A stretch of 64,000 nt of DNA, taken from Bostrychus sinensis. Lineage: Eukaryota; Chordata; Actinopteri; Gobiiformes; Eleotridae. The stretch covers positions 11,151,903-11,215,902 of the forward strand of contig CM036243.1 in assembly GCA_020698575.1 (NCBI GenBank), read 5' to 3'. A model generated the notes under the pieces. The model was not told where the DNA came from, made no database searches, and saw nothing but the letters and a program-made list of their open reading frames with translations. Below are positions 23,565 to 34,575 of this stretch, piece by piece; positions within the stretch are counted from its first letter, which is position 1; each line of letters begins with the position of its first letter. A program made the translations under genes and the position numbers.

Positions 23565-24015
23565 CTGCTTTGTTATCAGAAGACCTGCAGCTCTTCAATT
23601 ATTCAGTCGGACTTTTGAACTCTTTCGACATGACTGCTCCTCCGTCCTGTGTTTTGAAGATCAGACAGTGTAAGATGTTTTTACCTGGCGCAGGTGAGAC
23701 TTCCATTGTCCATTTTGACTGCTGGTCTCCATAGCTTACCGCTCACCTACAGCTGTCAATCAAACGCTGGCCATCGGAGACCATTTAGAAACAGCTTTTC
23801 CTCTTGTAGCGGCCCTAACTGATTGTAGCTGTAATTTTTCTGTCATGGCTTTTATCGGCGAGCTGTGAGTTATGTTTGATACCAGATGCTCACCCGAAAG
23901 CACACAAAAGCCTCGCGTATTCATTTATTTATGCCTCTCTCTGTTTTTAGACACACTTCCTGTCAATTATGCCAAAAAGTTACTCTTTGAGCAGTCATTT
24001 TTGATTTCCCAATAC
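23565..24015. other. Candidate conserved non-coding element
   Basis: Unique, balanced sequence with CTTCAATTATTCAG (near 23594), GGCGCAGGTGAGAC (near 23688), ACAGCTGTCAATCA (near 23750) and ATTCATTTATTTATG (near 23920). GGCGCAGGTGAG also resembles a splice donor, but no open frame supports an exon. It is among the better enhancer-like islands. Confidence 0.35.
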
Positions 24016-24599
24016 TCCAAATAGGAAAGTGTGTGGTTCCTACTGGCTGCTGTGAATAAAAGCAGAGAAACCCACCACTTATTTTAGAGCTGAGTACAAC
24101 ATTAGCCTAAAACATAACCAGGAGACACCTGGAAGATGTAAAACTGCTGAGTGAGGTCTGCAGCAGCCAATAAACATCAATGAAAACTCTCCCCTTAACA
24201 CTGTTGTGTTCGGGTAATGCTCTGCTTATGATATTTATTAGACTGTGCGCAGTGTTGGAGTTGTAAAATCCCTTTTGGTCCTTATTAGTTACTATTGGAG
24301 CATTATGTATTTGGTTTATTGTCACTACATTTACTTACAGGATTGTAGTCATCTCTAGAGTATACTGCAGATGGCACTTTTTAGTTTCTTTCTGTAATAT
24401 CAGTGGATATTATTTTAGTCAGCTTGGTGTCACATTTATGCTCGACAAGGGAGGCAACAAAAACCCAGCCACAGTTTCCTTTTAGGGTGGAGCAACTGAA
24501 GTGACCAGTGACCATTTATTTTTATAGTTTTGGTGTGATCCACCCTTATTCTACCTTTCCCTCCAAACTTTAGGACAGAATTTTGCTGAAAATACACAA
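24016..24599. other. Unassigned intergenic DNA
   Basis: AT-rich with no recognised feature. Confidence 0.4.
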
Positions 24600-24935
24600 A
24601 GAGCTTACTTATTTTGTGTCAGAGGCAGCTTTTTGTGCCATTTGCTGTGGCAGACTGCTGCTGAATAAATGGTCACAAAACTCTATTTTATGATTGCGCA
24701 ACATGCCAAAACTTTGTGGCACTTGCCCTAAAATACACACAAATAAATATTGTAGTACTTTTTGTAAAAACATGCTGCTACTTTGTGATGCCCTACTGAA
24801 GAACATGCTGCAGTGTGTGTAGCACCTTCCAAACACATGCTACAACTGTATGGCACCTGCATCAAAGGCTGCTCCAACTTTGTATTTTCTGCCACTCAAC
24901 ATGCCACTTGCTATACAACATTCCACAATTTTGTT
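24600..24935. repeat. Degenerate GTGGCA/TGCCAC tandem repeat, locus 1
   Basis: Short irregular units built from words such as AACATGCCAAAACTTTGTGG, TGGCACCTGC and CAACATGCC recur across the stretch with spacing of roughly 20-40 bases. The same words dominate 26115-26275 and 55020-55640. Confidence 0.6.
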
Positions 24936-25260
24936 CCATATGTACAGTCTAAACAGTGTTTTTTTTTAAGTGTGTTAAAATGAAGTTGCTGTTTCTGTGT
25001 GAATTTGCACTTGTACGTTTCTATCCACTTCCATCTGGTGGAGTGGTCTCAGCAGTGTGTGGAGGAGTGTCTCCAGTTCCCCCTGTCCTGTCCCTCTCCA
25101 GGAGCTTCAAAAGGAGGAGGACCCACGCAGTGTGTTTGAAGAGCCCACCGACACTCCCCTATGGGTGGTGCACTGGCAGATGCTCGAACCACACGCTTCT
25201 ATCTCATCTGCTTTTGTAGCCCTGCCATTGGCTTCTCTGCACTGGCCCTGAACAAGCAAA
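24936..25260. other. Candidate conserved non-coding element (weak)
   Basis: From about 25020 the sequence is GC-rich and unique, with overlapping 64-87 codon frames that look incidental. TCCCTCTCCAG ends near 25102 and is acceptor-like, but no matching donor was seen. Confidence 0.25.
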
Positions 25261-25591
25261 GTCTGTATATATTGTATGCATTGTAGTTAAATGTTACATT
25301 ATCATTAATAATCTAACATACTAATAAATAATGAAACAGTGTGTTGGATTTAAATGGTGGCCTTTTGGGATGATGAGCAAAACAACACTACTTAATGAAC
25401 ATTAATAAATAAAAAAAAGCAACATAATATATGGTGTCACATGTCACTATTTCCAAATGGTTTATTTTATATATATTAGGTGTTAAGAGACTGTTATTAG
25501 ACACATTTCTGTATTTTGTTCTATTTTTCCTTCTATTCAGAACATAAAGAGTTGTTGTATTAGCTGCCATTACTCTCACACATGCACAGTC
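25261..25591. other. Unassigned spacer
   Basis: AT-rich with no recognised feature. Confidence 0.4.
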
Positions 25592-25613
25592 TGTGTGTGT
25601 GTGTGTGTGTGTG
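25592..25613. repeat. (TG)n microsatellite
   Basis: Eleven TG units directly upstream of the first copy of the local duplication; the second copy is preceded by a short GTTTGTGTGTG remnant. Confidence 0.9.
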
Positions 25614-25640
25614 AGTATCTCAGCCTTCACTACAGTCTGT

Positions 25641-25825
25641 GCCATGCTGACAGTCTGGCCTTTAGCTTCCTGGGTGGCAGCGCTGCATCTCTGACCCACT
25701 CCATCTCTCTCTCTCTCTCTCTCTTCCTCCTGCTCGACAGCGCTCACCTCCGACTGCAGGCTCTTCTGAAACACAAGTCTCTGTTGAATTCTCTAACTCT
25801 TTCCTCTTTGCCACTTTTTTCTAGT
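25641..25825 (+). repeat. Local direct duplication, copy 1
   Basis: Shares with 26790-26946 the start GCCATGCTG, the 20-mer CTTTAGCTTCCTGGGTGGCA continuing GCGCTGC, then CTCTGAC/CTGACCC words, ACAAGTCTCT and TTGAATTCT, and an end in TTTTTCTAG/TTTTCCTAGG. The copies are in direct orientation about 1.15 kb apart. Copy 1 is longer because of a (TC)n run at 25704-25724. It resembles neither the SINEs nor the hAT elements here. Confidence 0.75.
25704..25724. repeat. (TC)n microsatellite
   Basis: A run of TC units inside copy 1 of the duplication, absent from copy 2, so it expanded after the duplication or was lost in copy 2. Confidence 0.9.
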
Positions 25826-26114
25826 CTTAAGCTAGTAGGCAATATTGTGATTTAATGCTAACCAGAAATGGGTATTAAACAGTTTGACACTATCAAGGGG
25901 ACTATACTGCAAACAAAACTACTACACTACTGTTTACTTGACTATTTCTTTTCTAAATAAAAATCCCTTACTTGCATCAACTGCGTCTTGGTTCTTAATA
26001 AAATATATACATTTTTAAAATATTATATTACTTCTAATCAGAAAAATAATAATAACAATAAAAAATATGTAGTTTCTTAGCTCTAAACTACTTGTCTATT
26101 ATTCTCTCGCTGTG
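25826..26114. other. Unassigned spacer
   Basis: AT-rich with ATAATAATAAC-type runs near 26046. No feature was recognised. Confidence 0.4.
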
Positions 26115-26275
26115 TGTGGCAGCTATCTGTGGTATTTCCTGTGGCATGCTCAGGTGTTTCAACATCTTCCCCAAAATATACTGCAATTTTGCAAGAACTG
26201 TATGGCACCTGCCACACAACATGCCCTAATTTTGTGGCAACCTGTCTCAAAACATATCAAAAACTAGCTACTACT
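26115..26275. repeat. Degenerate GTGGCA/TGCCAC tandem repeat, locus 2
   Basis: Short stretch with TGTGGCATGC, TATGGCACCTGCCACACAAC and TTTTGTGGCAACCTG, the words that build the arrays at 24600 and 55020. Confidence 0.55.
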
Positions 26276-26329
26276 ACACCAACTAGAAATTGACAGTTTT
26301 GGAGTTGACCTCCACCACTGCTTCTTACT

Positions 26330-26711
26330 TAAGGGGGCTATATTATGCAAAATCAGAGCTTTCTATGTTATAATGTCATTCCATCATCATAAACATACCT
26401 GCAGTTGTGTTTTGGTTCATTCACACAGTTTTAAGTAAAAAACGTGTACAGCTTATTTTTCAATTTGTAGTAGGCATCATACTAAAAGTTTAAGGAAGTG
26501 AAGTGCTCTTTTTTTTATTATGTTCATAAGACCTGAACTGCCCTCTGCTGGTCTCTTCACCCATTTCTTTATGGCAACAGTAGAGTACTTATTAAAAACA
26601 TTCTTTTAGTCAGATCATGCTTTTAAAGGCTGTACAGTGTACAGTGCTGTTCTGGAAGTGACCAAGATTGGTTTAAAAATATGAATAAAAGCATAATATA
26701 TCACCTTTTAT
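26330..26711 (+). mobile_element. Family A element, internally deleted copy
   Basis: The left end GGGGGCTATATTATGC and the right end GCATAATATATCACC are near inverted repeats of each other, suggesting a terminal-inverted-repeat element. The body holds CATACCTG.AGTTGTGTTTTG, GCCCTCTGCTGGTCTCTTCA and TTTATGGCAACAGTAGAG, shared with the other copies. About 150 bases between the CATTCAC word and CAGCTTATTTTTC are missing compared with 38121-38681. No open frame. Confidence 0.7.
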
Positions 26712-26789
26712 TACAGTTCACAGAATACCTATAGCCTGGCAGACATATTGATTGCATTAGTAACATTAAACCGTGTTTGTGTGTGACAC
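26712..26789. other. Short spacer
   Basis: AT-rich join between the family A copy and copy 2 of the duplication; nothing recognised. Confidence 0.4.
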
Positions 26790-26946
26790 GCCATGCTGCT
26801 GGTCCGGCCTTTAGCTTCCTGGGTGGCAGCGCTGCCTCTTTGACCCGCTCGCTCTCGCTGCCTTCCACCTCACCTCTGACAGGCTTTGCTGAAAGACAAG
26901 TCTCTATTGAATTCTTTATCTCTTTCCTCCTCCCAATTTTTCCTAG
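26790..26946 (+). repeat. Local direct duplication, copy 2
   Basis: Partner of 25641-25825, sharing the core CTTTAGCTTCCTGGGTGGCA and its order of flanking words. It lacks the (TC)n expansion. A family A element and a GTGGCA array lie between the two copies. Confidence 0.75.
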
Positions 26947-27939
26947 GCCTCCGTGTGTCTCTTTTACTCTGCCTGTCCATCTATCACAGCGGCTCCTCTC
27001 CCAGCTCCTGCGCTCTCATGTCAGTGAGGGGTGAAAGAGGTGTCTGACTGTAAGAAGAGTGTTACACACCTCACAGGGAGCTGAGCTGTCTGCTGCCATC
27101 AGTCCAGGCTTCTCCAACACAAATACCATCTCTGTGGTCTTCATATGTTGTCTGCTTTTCAGTGTTAGACTCGCAAAATGACAATCAAGACATGGATGTG
27201 AAAAGATAAAACAGAAATATTGTCAATTTTTTACATTACAGCGGCACAGTGGGCTGGAGTCAACACAATGTTCAAGAACTTCAAGTCATTACGGAAAAAT
27301 GAAGCTGAGAAGTCCATGAACCACGATTTCAAATACTGTCTTTCTTTAATTTTTAAAGGAGAACAATGTAACTTTTTCTTAACTTAATTAAAGAGCTAAA
27401 TTAACAGGTTCAGAGAGAGTGCAATGGCAAAACTAGTTGTTGCAGTGAGAGTAAAGTCCCCTGCACCTCTCCCTGACATATGTGACAAGGCGAAAACCCG
27501 CCTTGTAAGAATGGGACAACTGACCCAGTGTTCCTGAAGTCTGCAGACTTGCGAGAAGGTGAAACGTCCCAGTTAGCTAACAATGGCTTTATTGCCTAGA
27601 TTTCTGTTACAGTGGCCAAAAGGCAGAGGACACCTATAAACGGATAAGAGGAGGAGAAAGTGAGAGTCAAGCTGAGCCAGGGGTCACACAACAGTCAAGT
27701 AGATTCTTGAGTTTTTACTGTAGTGCAATACTCCAAAATGTAGTGGGAGGTCTGTAAAGAAAAATGTGACCAAAGCAGCGAAACACAAGCAAAGTTACAT
27801 GTTTCCTTTTTAATGCAGTACAAAAAGAAGCACATGACACAACTTGTAATTGATGCATATCCATATACTACAAATAGCTTTCTCAACTGCATACATGTAA
27901 AACATTATCAATGTTTACGAGGCCTGCTAGTACATATTC
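26947..27939. other. Unassigned DNA
   Basis: The first 200 bases are GC-richer and continue the texture of the duplicated block. A small perfect hairpin, ACAAGGCG with CGCCTTGT, sits at 27485-27506 within a patch (27355-27600) that may be a degraded miniature element. Otherwise featureless. Confidence 0.3.
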
Positions 27940-28240
27940 AGCAGTAGGGTGGATTTTCACAAAACAAACTCACAAATATCCGTCTTGTCAGGTTCATACT
28001 GGGTAATATCGCTTGTGGGCGGTTTTCAGGTTTGCCGACAGAAACAAACGCTCTTTTCAATACTGAAAAGCATTAGCAAACAGGCTGCTATACATTTACA
28101 AAAACAATCCTCAGACGATATTTTTACCACATTGTTTTAATATTGCAGTAGTTTCGGTACATCATGAGACTCCTTGTTTTGATTGGCTAAAACAAACCTG
28201 GTAGGCGGGGACTTAGCTGGTTCTTTCACTCTTTCACAAA
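27940..28240 (+). repeat. Dispersed repeat, family B copy 2
   Basis: Ordered matches to 15600-15985: CTTGTCAGGTTC, CAGGTTTGCC, ACATTTACAAAAAC and TTGATTGGCTAAAA, then GGTAGGCGGGGAC. Boundaries are approximate. Confidence 0.55.
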
Positions 28241-28689
28241 AACATACCTGTACTTTGATGCTTTATGAAGCATGATTTGTCTGGTTAAATGGTTAAACTA
28301 CCTAATAAAATAACAGAAGTGTCAAAATGATTTTAGTAAGGGTCAGAACAAGCAGAATATGCTAAAATCTATATCTTAGATTAGCAGTCAGAGAGGAGGA
28401 GGACCTCCGCCAATGCATTACAGTTCTACTCTGTAAATCCTTGCCTTTACCCTCTCATGATCTTTCTTGAATTTTTGCTGAAAATCTGCCAGCAACATGT
28501 TGGATTATGTTGCTAACATAAAAAAATAAAAAATAAAATACCGTTTCTGGGATGATGAACTTATTGGTCTGGCAAACATATGATTGGTTATGATTCCTTG
28601 TTGGTACAGCTTTGCTAATGTATATTGCTGCTAACTCCTATTTTAAACAGTTTAGTTCCTTTTTGCCACTTTCACTATTTGTTAAAAAG
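28241..28689. other. Unassigned intergenic DNA
   Basis: AT-rich with no recognised feature. Confidence 0.4.
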
Positions 28690-29510
28690 GCAGCGGCTAA
28701 TGAGCTAATAGTCGCCGCTGCTAAAATCGGACACTTTGCATCATGTTTGCTTTATAATTCATGTGGGTGAAAAAAAACACAACTCACATTTCCACTCTTC
28801 ATTTACAGAACTCTGACTCCTCCCCTGGAGCCAGCTCTTTAGAAGCTCAGTCATATTTCATTAAAGCGCTGTTTAACATGCAACATTCTTAATGGGCTCA
28901 TTGTAACTTTGTGTGTGTTCGATCCCTTTATGTTGCTGATCAAAAAGGGACCAGAGTGTGCCCACGCCGAAGGAAGCGAGACGGTCTCTACACATGTAAT
29001 CCTTGTCAATGAATTTAGGCAATCCTTTTTTTTTAATGAATATTTCAGCAGTGATTGCAGTCGGCTATCTCTTTTCACTGCTCCCCGCGCTCCTAAGCGA
29101 ATCACTCATCTAATGATTTAATTAATAGCATTGTATCCACAGATGAAAAGCTTATATTTAATCAGCAAAATGGAGGGAGCCGAGATCAGGGGGACCGCGC
29201 ATGTCATCAAAAACGCGCTCGAGGTCCCTCTTGCTCACTAAGCCACTGCAGGCCCAGGGACAGCCAGACTTAATTGAGAGTTAATAAATAAATGTGGTTA
29301 GAGTATTCCCTTGATCAGGCCCCTCAGAGCTGCGCGGGCTCCGGCGTAGACAGGCGCTGGCCCGCTCCTGCGCCCCTGTGCACCCATGCCAAGGCACAGC
29401 CCGACGGAGCGAGCCAAAATCTGGGTTATTTACCTGAGATTCTCCCCGTGTCGCTGCTGCTGCCATATGTTAGATCCCTGGACGGCTGGCCTCTGAATGT
29501 ACCATGTCTA
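28690..29510. other. Cluster of candidate conserved non-coding elements
   Basis: An unusually long run of unique sequence. It includes TAATGATTTAATTAAT (29111-29126), GTGATTGCAGTCGG (near 29051), CCGCGCATGTCATC (near 29194) and ACTTAATTGAGAG (near 29268). CpG-containing words are frequent for this window. Frames of 60-89 codons overlap on both strands and none is domain-like. Several adjacent enhancers would explain it. Confidence 0.4.
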
Positions 29511-29757
29511 GCCTTTTTGGTTTATTGTTGCAATTTCTATATCCATGTTGTGAATAATTAATGCCCTTATTTTGGATTTTATCATATTGAAATTCAGCAT
29601 CACAGTTGCATGTAAAGTATGGTATTAGGCAGGCCAAGCAGACCCATTCACTTTCCTAGCAAAGTGAAGTGGGCCTGGAATTCTTCCCATTGAAAACATA
29701 TTTTAGTGAAAATCAGTCCTTCTTCAGAAATCATCTACAAAGGTCCAGGGCCCAGGA
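29511..29757. other. Unassigned spacer
   Basis: Contains AAGCAGACCCATTCACTTTC and GCAAAGTGAAGTGGGCCTGG; a weaker match, GCAAAGTGAAATGGGTCTGG, lies near 35840. This may be a further minor repeat family. Confidence 0.3.
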
Positions 29758-30222
29758 AACTTTTTTAATAAGTTCTTTACTTGTGCCATAAAGAAACAGG
29801 TGAAGAGACCAGCAGAGGGGAGCAGAGTGCTGAGTGTTGCGTATTTTGAACATAATCAAAGAAAAAGAGCACTTCATTTCCTTCCTTAAACCTTTTGTAT
29901 GATGCCATTTTACTACAAAATGAAAAATAGCTGTGATGGAAACAGAGCCGTACAATGTTTTTTTGATTGAATGAAAGCAGACTGGAGGTAGAGGGCTATT
30001 GATTGGTCAGTGCTTCCTGGAGTGGGCGGGGGTTTGTGAGAGAGACGGTAGTTTGTGGAACCAAGCATTTTGAGGGCTCAGAACTGTCGTGCCAAGGAAA
30101 AGAGGATTACTCAAACAAGTGTGAATGAAACAAAACACAAATCTAGGCATGTTTTTGATGAGAAACATTATAACATGGCATAAAGCTCAAAAAAGTCAAT
30201 TTTGCAAAATATATCCCCTTTT
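29758..30222 (-). mobile_element. Family A element, minus orientation
   Basis: In reverse orientation it carries TTTTGCAAAATATATCCCC at its end and the internal words AGACCAGCAGAGGGGAGCAG, GGTCAGTGCTTCCTGGAGTG and GTGAATGAAACAAAACACAA. The other copies share them. No open frame. Confidence 0.7.
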
Positions 30223-30694
30223 GTGTGCAAATTAACATATCTTTTACAGTAACAGGCTGATTCCAGGAATGCAGAAGCACAAAGGTTCTGTGTTTTTGCA
30301 AAAGAACATTTCAATTACAAGTGACAATTTGACCTACAGACCTTTTGGAACAGGTCAACGTTTGATACAACATTCCCCTTGTTCCGAAGTGTTCCAGTTT
30401 ATCTCCTGCAAATGTCAGCTTGCTACAAAGTTTAATTGAAGCAAAGAGCACAATACAGATTAAACAAAACACAATCTTTATAATAAATATTTTTCAGTTG
30501 AATTTGTGTGGGTATTTAAGTTGAGTTAACCCTAACACTTTTTTACTGTTTTAGTGCATGTTACTTGATTAAACTGGATGTTTCTCATTAACAATTAAAT
30601 CTGTACACAATTGTGTTTACAGAAAGTTACATACTTTGTTGTTTACTGAAGCTTTGATTTTTTTTTAAACTAAAATATCTTGGCTGATCCTCTC
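30223..30694. other. Unassigned intergenic DNA
   Basis: AT-rich with no recognised feature. Confidence 0.4.
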
Positions 30695-31490
30695 CTACTA
30701 CATTTGCCTGCCTGAGAGGAGGAAACAGCGAGCGTGTGTGTTTAGCTAAGCAGGGGCAGCCCTCGGTCCATTGCCCATCATTTATTGATAAAGGCCCATG
30801 AAAATGCGCGGAAAAAAAAAAAAAAAAAAAAAAAACCTAATGAAATTATCAGCGTTGTTGAATTAATGATGAATGGGAATAAGAAAAGGCTGGGCTCTCG
30901 GTGGAGCCGGAGAGGAGCGCCGAGCTTCATTAGCCATGCAGTCTCATCACAGCCTCTTTTGGAGCGGCACACACTGGGGCTCGCCACTCCACCGCTAGGA
31001 CCTGCCGCTGGATCCCATTCAAAAAAACTCCCTCCTGCACCCACTACTACACTACACCACTTTTTTTTCTTTTTTTTTCTCTACGTTTTGCCGTACGACT
31101 TCACCTGAACTCATCGCTTTCAAAGGATGGCAACTCTTTGGTGGCTAATTTGATTTCGTTCACTTCCTGGAGATGAAGAGAACTGGCCACCTTGCACACT
31201 TGACTCTATTTCGCCTTCTTTCTTTTTTTCTTTTTTTCTTTTCTTTTTTTTTTTTTTTACATTTTTTGTATTCTTAACTCCCTCCTGACCATGTCTCTGT
31301 GGATACTACCCCTGATTCCGCACATGCAAATGATATGGAGGGGGTTTCGGATTCACCCCCTCCTCCTCTTTTCGTCTTCTTCTCTTTTCCTGGAGTTCCC
31401 CGGGTGAAATGTGGTGTGGTTGGCTGGCCGCGGCACGCTGAGAGAGAGAAGGTATGGGGTCTCATTAGGTAAGCAGAGGCCAGGGCTGCA
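30695..31490 (+). other. Candidate conserved block or 5' untranslated exon
   Basis: Unique sequence with GC-rich portions (30880-31010 and 31330-31490), separated by a 24-base A run (30812-30835) and long T-rich tracts (31061-31080 and about 31214-31262). An ATG at 31291 opens a 38-codon frame that stops at 31405. Donor-like AGGTAAGC follows at about 31468-31475. This could be a leader exon with an upstream frame, or simply a regulatory island. No recognised protein is encoded. Confidence 0.25.
30812..30835. repeat. Poly-A tract
   Basis: 24 uninterrupted A after GCGCGG. No retroposon body was recognised upstream. Confidence 0.9.
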
Positions 31491-31844
31491 GGGCTTCACC
31501 TGGACACTGATTATTCCAACAGCAATATCAGGAGGATCACTGGAGCTATCGTACCTGATTAGAGCTATAGACTCTGAGTTCACAGCCTCATTTGACTCTG
31601 CTCTGTTTGGTGATGGAACACATTTAAATGGACCATACTGTATGTTTTGTAGTAATATGGGTTTTTAACTACTGTATGTGGAAATGTTAGTTGTAAATTG
31701 TTCTTGAATATCACTTGTTGCCACATATACCAAAGATAATACTGTGTCTGGTCATCTATGTATGACTCAATGCACTCCCGATTGGCCTTATTTTACCATT
31801 GTATTTTTTTATTACCAACAGCAGGGGGAGTCATGAGCTAAACA
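31491..31844. other. Unassigned intergenic DNA
   Basis: AT-rich apart from the first 70 bases. No feature was recognised. Confidence 0.35.
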
Positions 31845-32085
31845 AGGGTTAAGTCTGCCTTTGCCACAAACAGGAAACCCTTAATTGCTTATGTACAAAG
31901 CATTGCTTCAACATTAATGAACACAACTGACATATCGACATTGTTATTAATGCTTAATACTTGAGTAATAGGCTCATGCAAATGAGTGCAAAATTATAAA
32001 CATCGGACTTAATTCAGTTTCTTTTTATTCATTCAAAATGTGTTTCTTACATATTTATTAACACTTTATTTTTTATTTTATTTTT
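31845..32085. mobile_element. Relative of the palindromic miniature element at 34262-34567
   Basis: Shares, in order, a GGTTAAG start, TACAAAG, CAACATTAATGAACAC, ACATTGTTATTAATG, GTAATAGGCTCATG, AAATTATAAACATC and ACATATTTATTAA. It lacks the perfect central palindrome and clear ends, so it is an older copy. Confidence 0.55.
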
Positions 32086-32934
32086 TATTTTTCTAATAGA
32101 GGTGAATTGTAATATATCTATATAAAGCTTAGAGGAATTGAAGAGCATTTATTACAGTATATGCTATTGTATTTTTAGCTAACTTTAAAGCTAATTTTCA
32201 ACAGTGTTACTGCCATAATAACGTATAAAGAGTCACTAGAGCTATTGTCTTCTGACAGGTGTATGAGATGCTAACAGTTGCTCTGGTTTATTTACCAGGG
32301 CAAGCTCAAGGTAGTGGAGAAACTGCCTTAAAGCAATTATTGATAAAGAATATGCATGCAAAAGTTTATGCATTTTATTTTCCCGTGTTAAACAGATGAA
32401 AAGTTTTGTTATTTTTATAAGTTCATTATTTTTTATTATTTTGAGGTTATTATGTCATGCTATCTGCTAACAGTGCAAAATACTAACTCAGACAAAGATG
32501 TTGTGAAACTAGTCAGATTTTTGTTTAACATTACATTTTCACCATAAAAGTGCTTTACATAAATATGACATGAAAACAAGAAAACATAGAAATAGATTGC
32601 TGATTAGAACCTTCTCATAATATATAGGATTTTTTTTATTATTATTATTCAGTAATCACATATATCACACATTCTCTGTTTAGTACATATATGTCCTCAC
32701 AATAACACTTTTAATAGTTGTGTTTAACAATAAAAAACTGATAGGCCATTCTTATTCAGCCTTTGCAGCATTTGGTGTACTCCCCCTGGTGACCAGAGGA
32801 GTGGATGATATTAAAATTCAAATAAATTCTGTATACAGCCCTTAAGATGTGATATGTGGTGATAAGCTAATGTTTGTGGTGAGGCCTATCGGACCAGAAT
32901 TATGTGAATTATTTTTAGAAACAGCACTTTGACC
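32086..32934. other. AT-rich intergenic DNA
   Basis: Very AT-rich. CCCCCTGGTGACCAG near 32782 is a word that recurs in fish repeats. Nothing else was recognised. Confidence 0.35.
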
Positions 32935-33480
32935 TGGTTATGGTGGTAGATATTATCAGCCTCAGTCCCACTAATACAAAGTGATGACCTGAAGCGTGTG
33001 GACAGACAGCAGCAAACCCTCGCCTCTGTGTTTTACATGGTAATCTGATCTGAGCCTTATTCAATTATTTAATAACAACACCACGGACTATCATTAAAAC
33101 AAATTGTGCGTGTCGGCAGGTCACAGGTGTAACGTCGCCTGCATTTGAAGTCTAAGCCCCGCCCTTTTTGCCCCCCTTCCTTTTTGTTTCTTTTTCTTAT
33201 TATGAATTGGCTAAATTGATCCTCATACAAATTAGGCCCTGTCCTCAAAGGGCTCCATCAATACATTGACTCCTTTTATGAGGGTCATCAAACAGCCATT
33301 ACTGGGCATCAGGGGGTCCTGTGTGGGGAGGGGCTGCCCAGGGTGACTGATGAGCAGGACGGGGAGGCTACAGGGCTCGTCTGGGAGGAAAGAGAAGCAG
33401 GGAGACGCAGGCGGAGGAGGGAGGGGGTTATTGACGAGTGCGTTCATTAGTTAAGCACAGGCAAATGTGTTTAGAGAGCA
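32935..33480. other. Candidate conserved non-coding element
   Basis: Unique sequence with TTCAATTATTTAATAAC (near 33060), AGGTCACAGGTG (33118-33129), ATGAATTGGCTAAATTG (near 33202) and a GC-rich right half with AGGGTCATCAAACAGCC. No credible frame. The pattern suggests an enhancer. Confidence 0.35.
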
Positions 33481-34253
33481 ACACAGTGGACACTTTTATA
33501 CGTATTGTCTCACCACTTTGCGGATATATCTAATTCAATAAATGTTTGACTGCTTTTCTCACACTGTTTCGGAAATATAAGGGAATTAAAATTAATGTTA
33601 AAAGTGCTATATAATAATACAATGAAAAATATTTACAATTGCTTGTGTTTTTATGAAAAATATAATGCATTCTTGTCAAATGTTACACTTAAATATTTAA
33701 TGCTGTTGCAAATTAAATATATTATGACACATTACAGCTAAAAAGTACAGTATCATTTTATAGGAAAAGTAGAAACAGACATTTGATTTTTTTATATATA
33801 TACTTTTTTTTGGTACAAAAACTGTCAACAGCTTTTAAAATTATAATGTCTATTAATTTTTATACAAATTAACAATTAATTGCTAATTCATCATGGGGGT
33901 TTGACACAGACATCACTTGTAGATGTCAAACTACTGTGGGTATGTTTAAAGGTGCAATGTGTAGTTTTTAGCTGTATACAACTTCACAGCTTTTCAGCTC
34001 TCATCTTTCCTTTCTACAGCCTTTGAGTTCCCCCAATTAGCTACAACACAAGCTCACTAAAATCTACTTTGTCCTGCTCAGGGCAATGTGTTTGCATCTG
34101 AACAGTGGCATTTGAATCAGTGGTGTGGCAGTGTTGGACAGCGTGTTCAAGGTTTGACAACAAAAAAAAAATAAAAATGCTTTGTCCTTACTAATGTATA
34201 CAATGTAGTGTTTCTCTGACTGGATAATATTTCTTTGATAAATGTTTTTCATG
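33481..34253. other. AT-rich intergenic DNA
   Basis: Strongly AT-rich. TTTAAAGGTGCAATGTG near 33948 resembles the end of a degraded miniature element. Nothing else was recognised. Confidence 0.35.
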
Positions 34254-34261
34254 GAAAAGTC

Positions 34262-34567
34262 GGCAACATTTAGAATAACTCATACTATTTAGCATTAATT
34301 AAGTATTAGTTAAGGCTTTCTAACCAGTTAACTGATTATTTACAAAGAATTACATCAACATTTATAAACACCAAAGAATTAAACATTGCTATTAATGTTT
34401 AATTCTTTGGTAATAAACCCATGTACATTAGTGCTAAATTATAAACATCAGTATTAATTCAGGATCCATAAACTTACTAAATTTATTACCTTGTTATTAT
34501 TTATATATTTATTAATACTTTATTACTGTTTAATATTTGTGAGTTATTCTAAGTGTTAAGTGTTACT
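34262..34567. mobile_element. Palindromic miniature element with 8-bp flanking duplication
   Basis: The left sub-terminal CATTTAGAATAACTCA matches the reverse complement of the right sub-terminal, CACTTAGAATAACTCA. At the centre an 18-base arm (34370-34387) is the exact reverse complement of 34394-34411 around the 6-base loop GCTATT. GAAAAGTC flanks both sides (34254-34261 and 34568-34575), the size made by hAT-type transposases. At 306 bp it has no coding capacity. Confidence 0.75.
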
Positions 34568-34575
34568 GAAAAGTC

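Noticed and set aside
30695..31490. CpG-island promoter
   Set aside because: CpG words are not dense enough by eye, and long A and T tracts interrupt the block; kept only as a weak leader-exon candidate.
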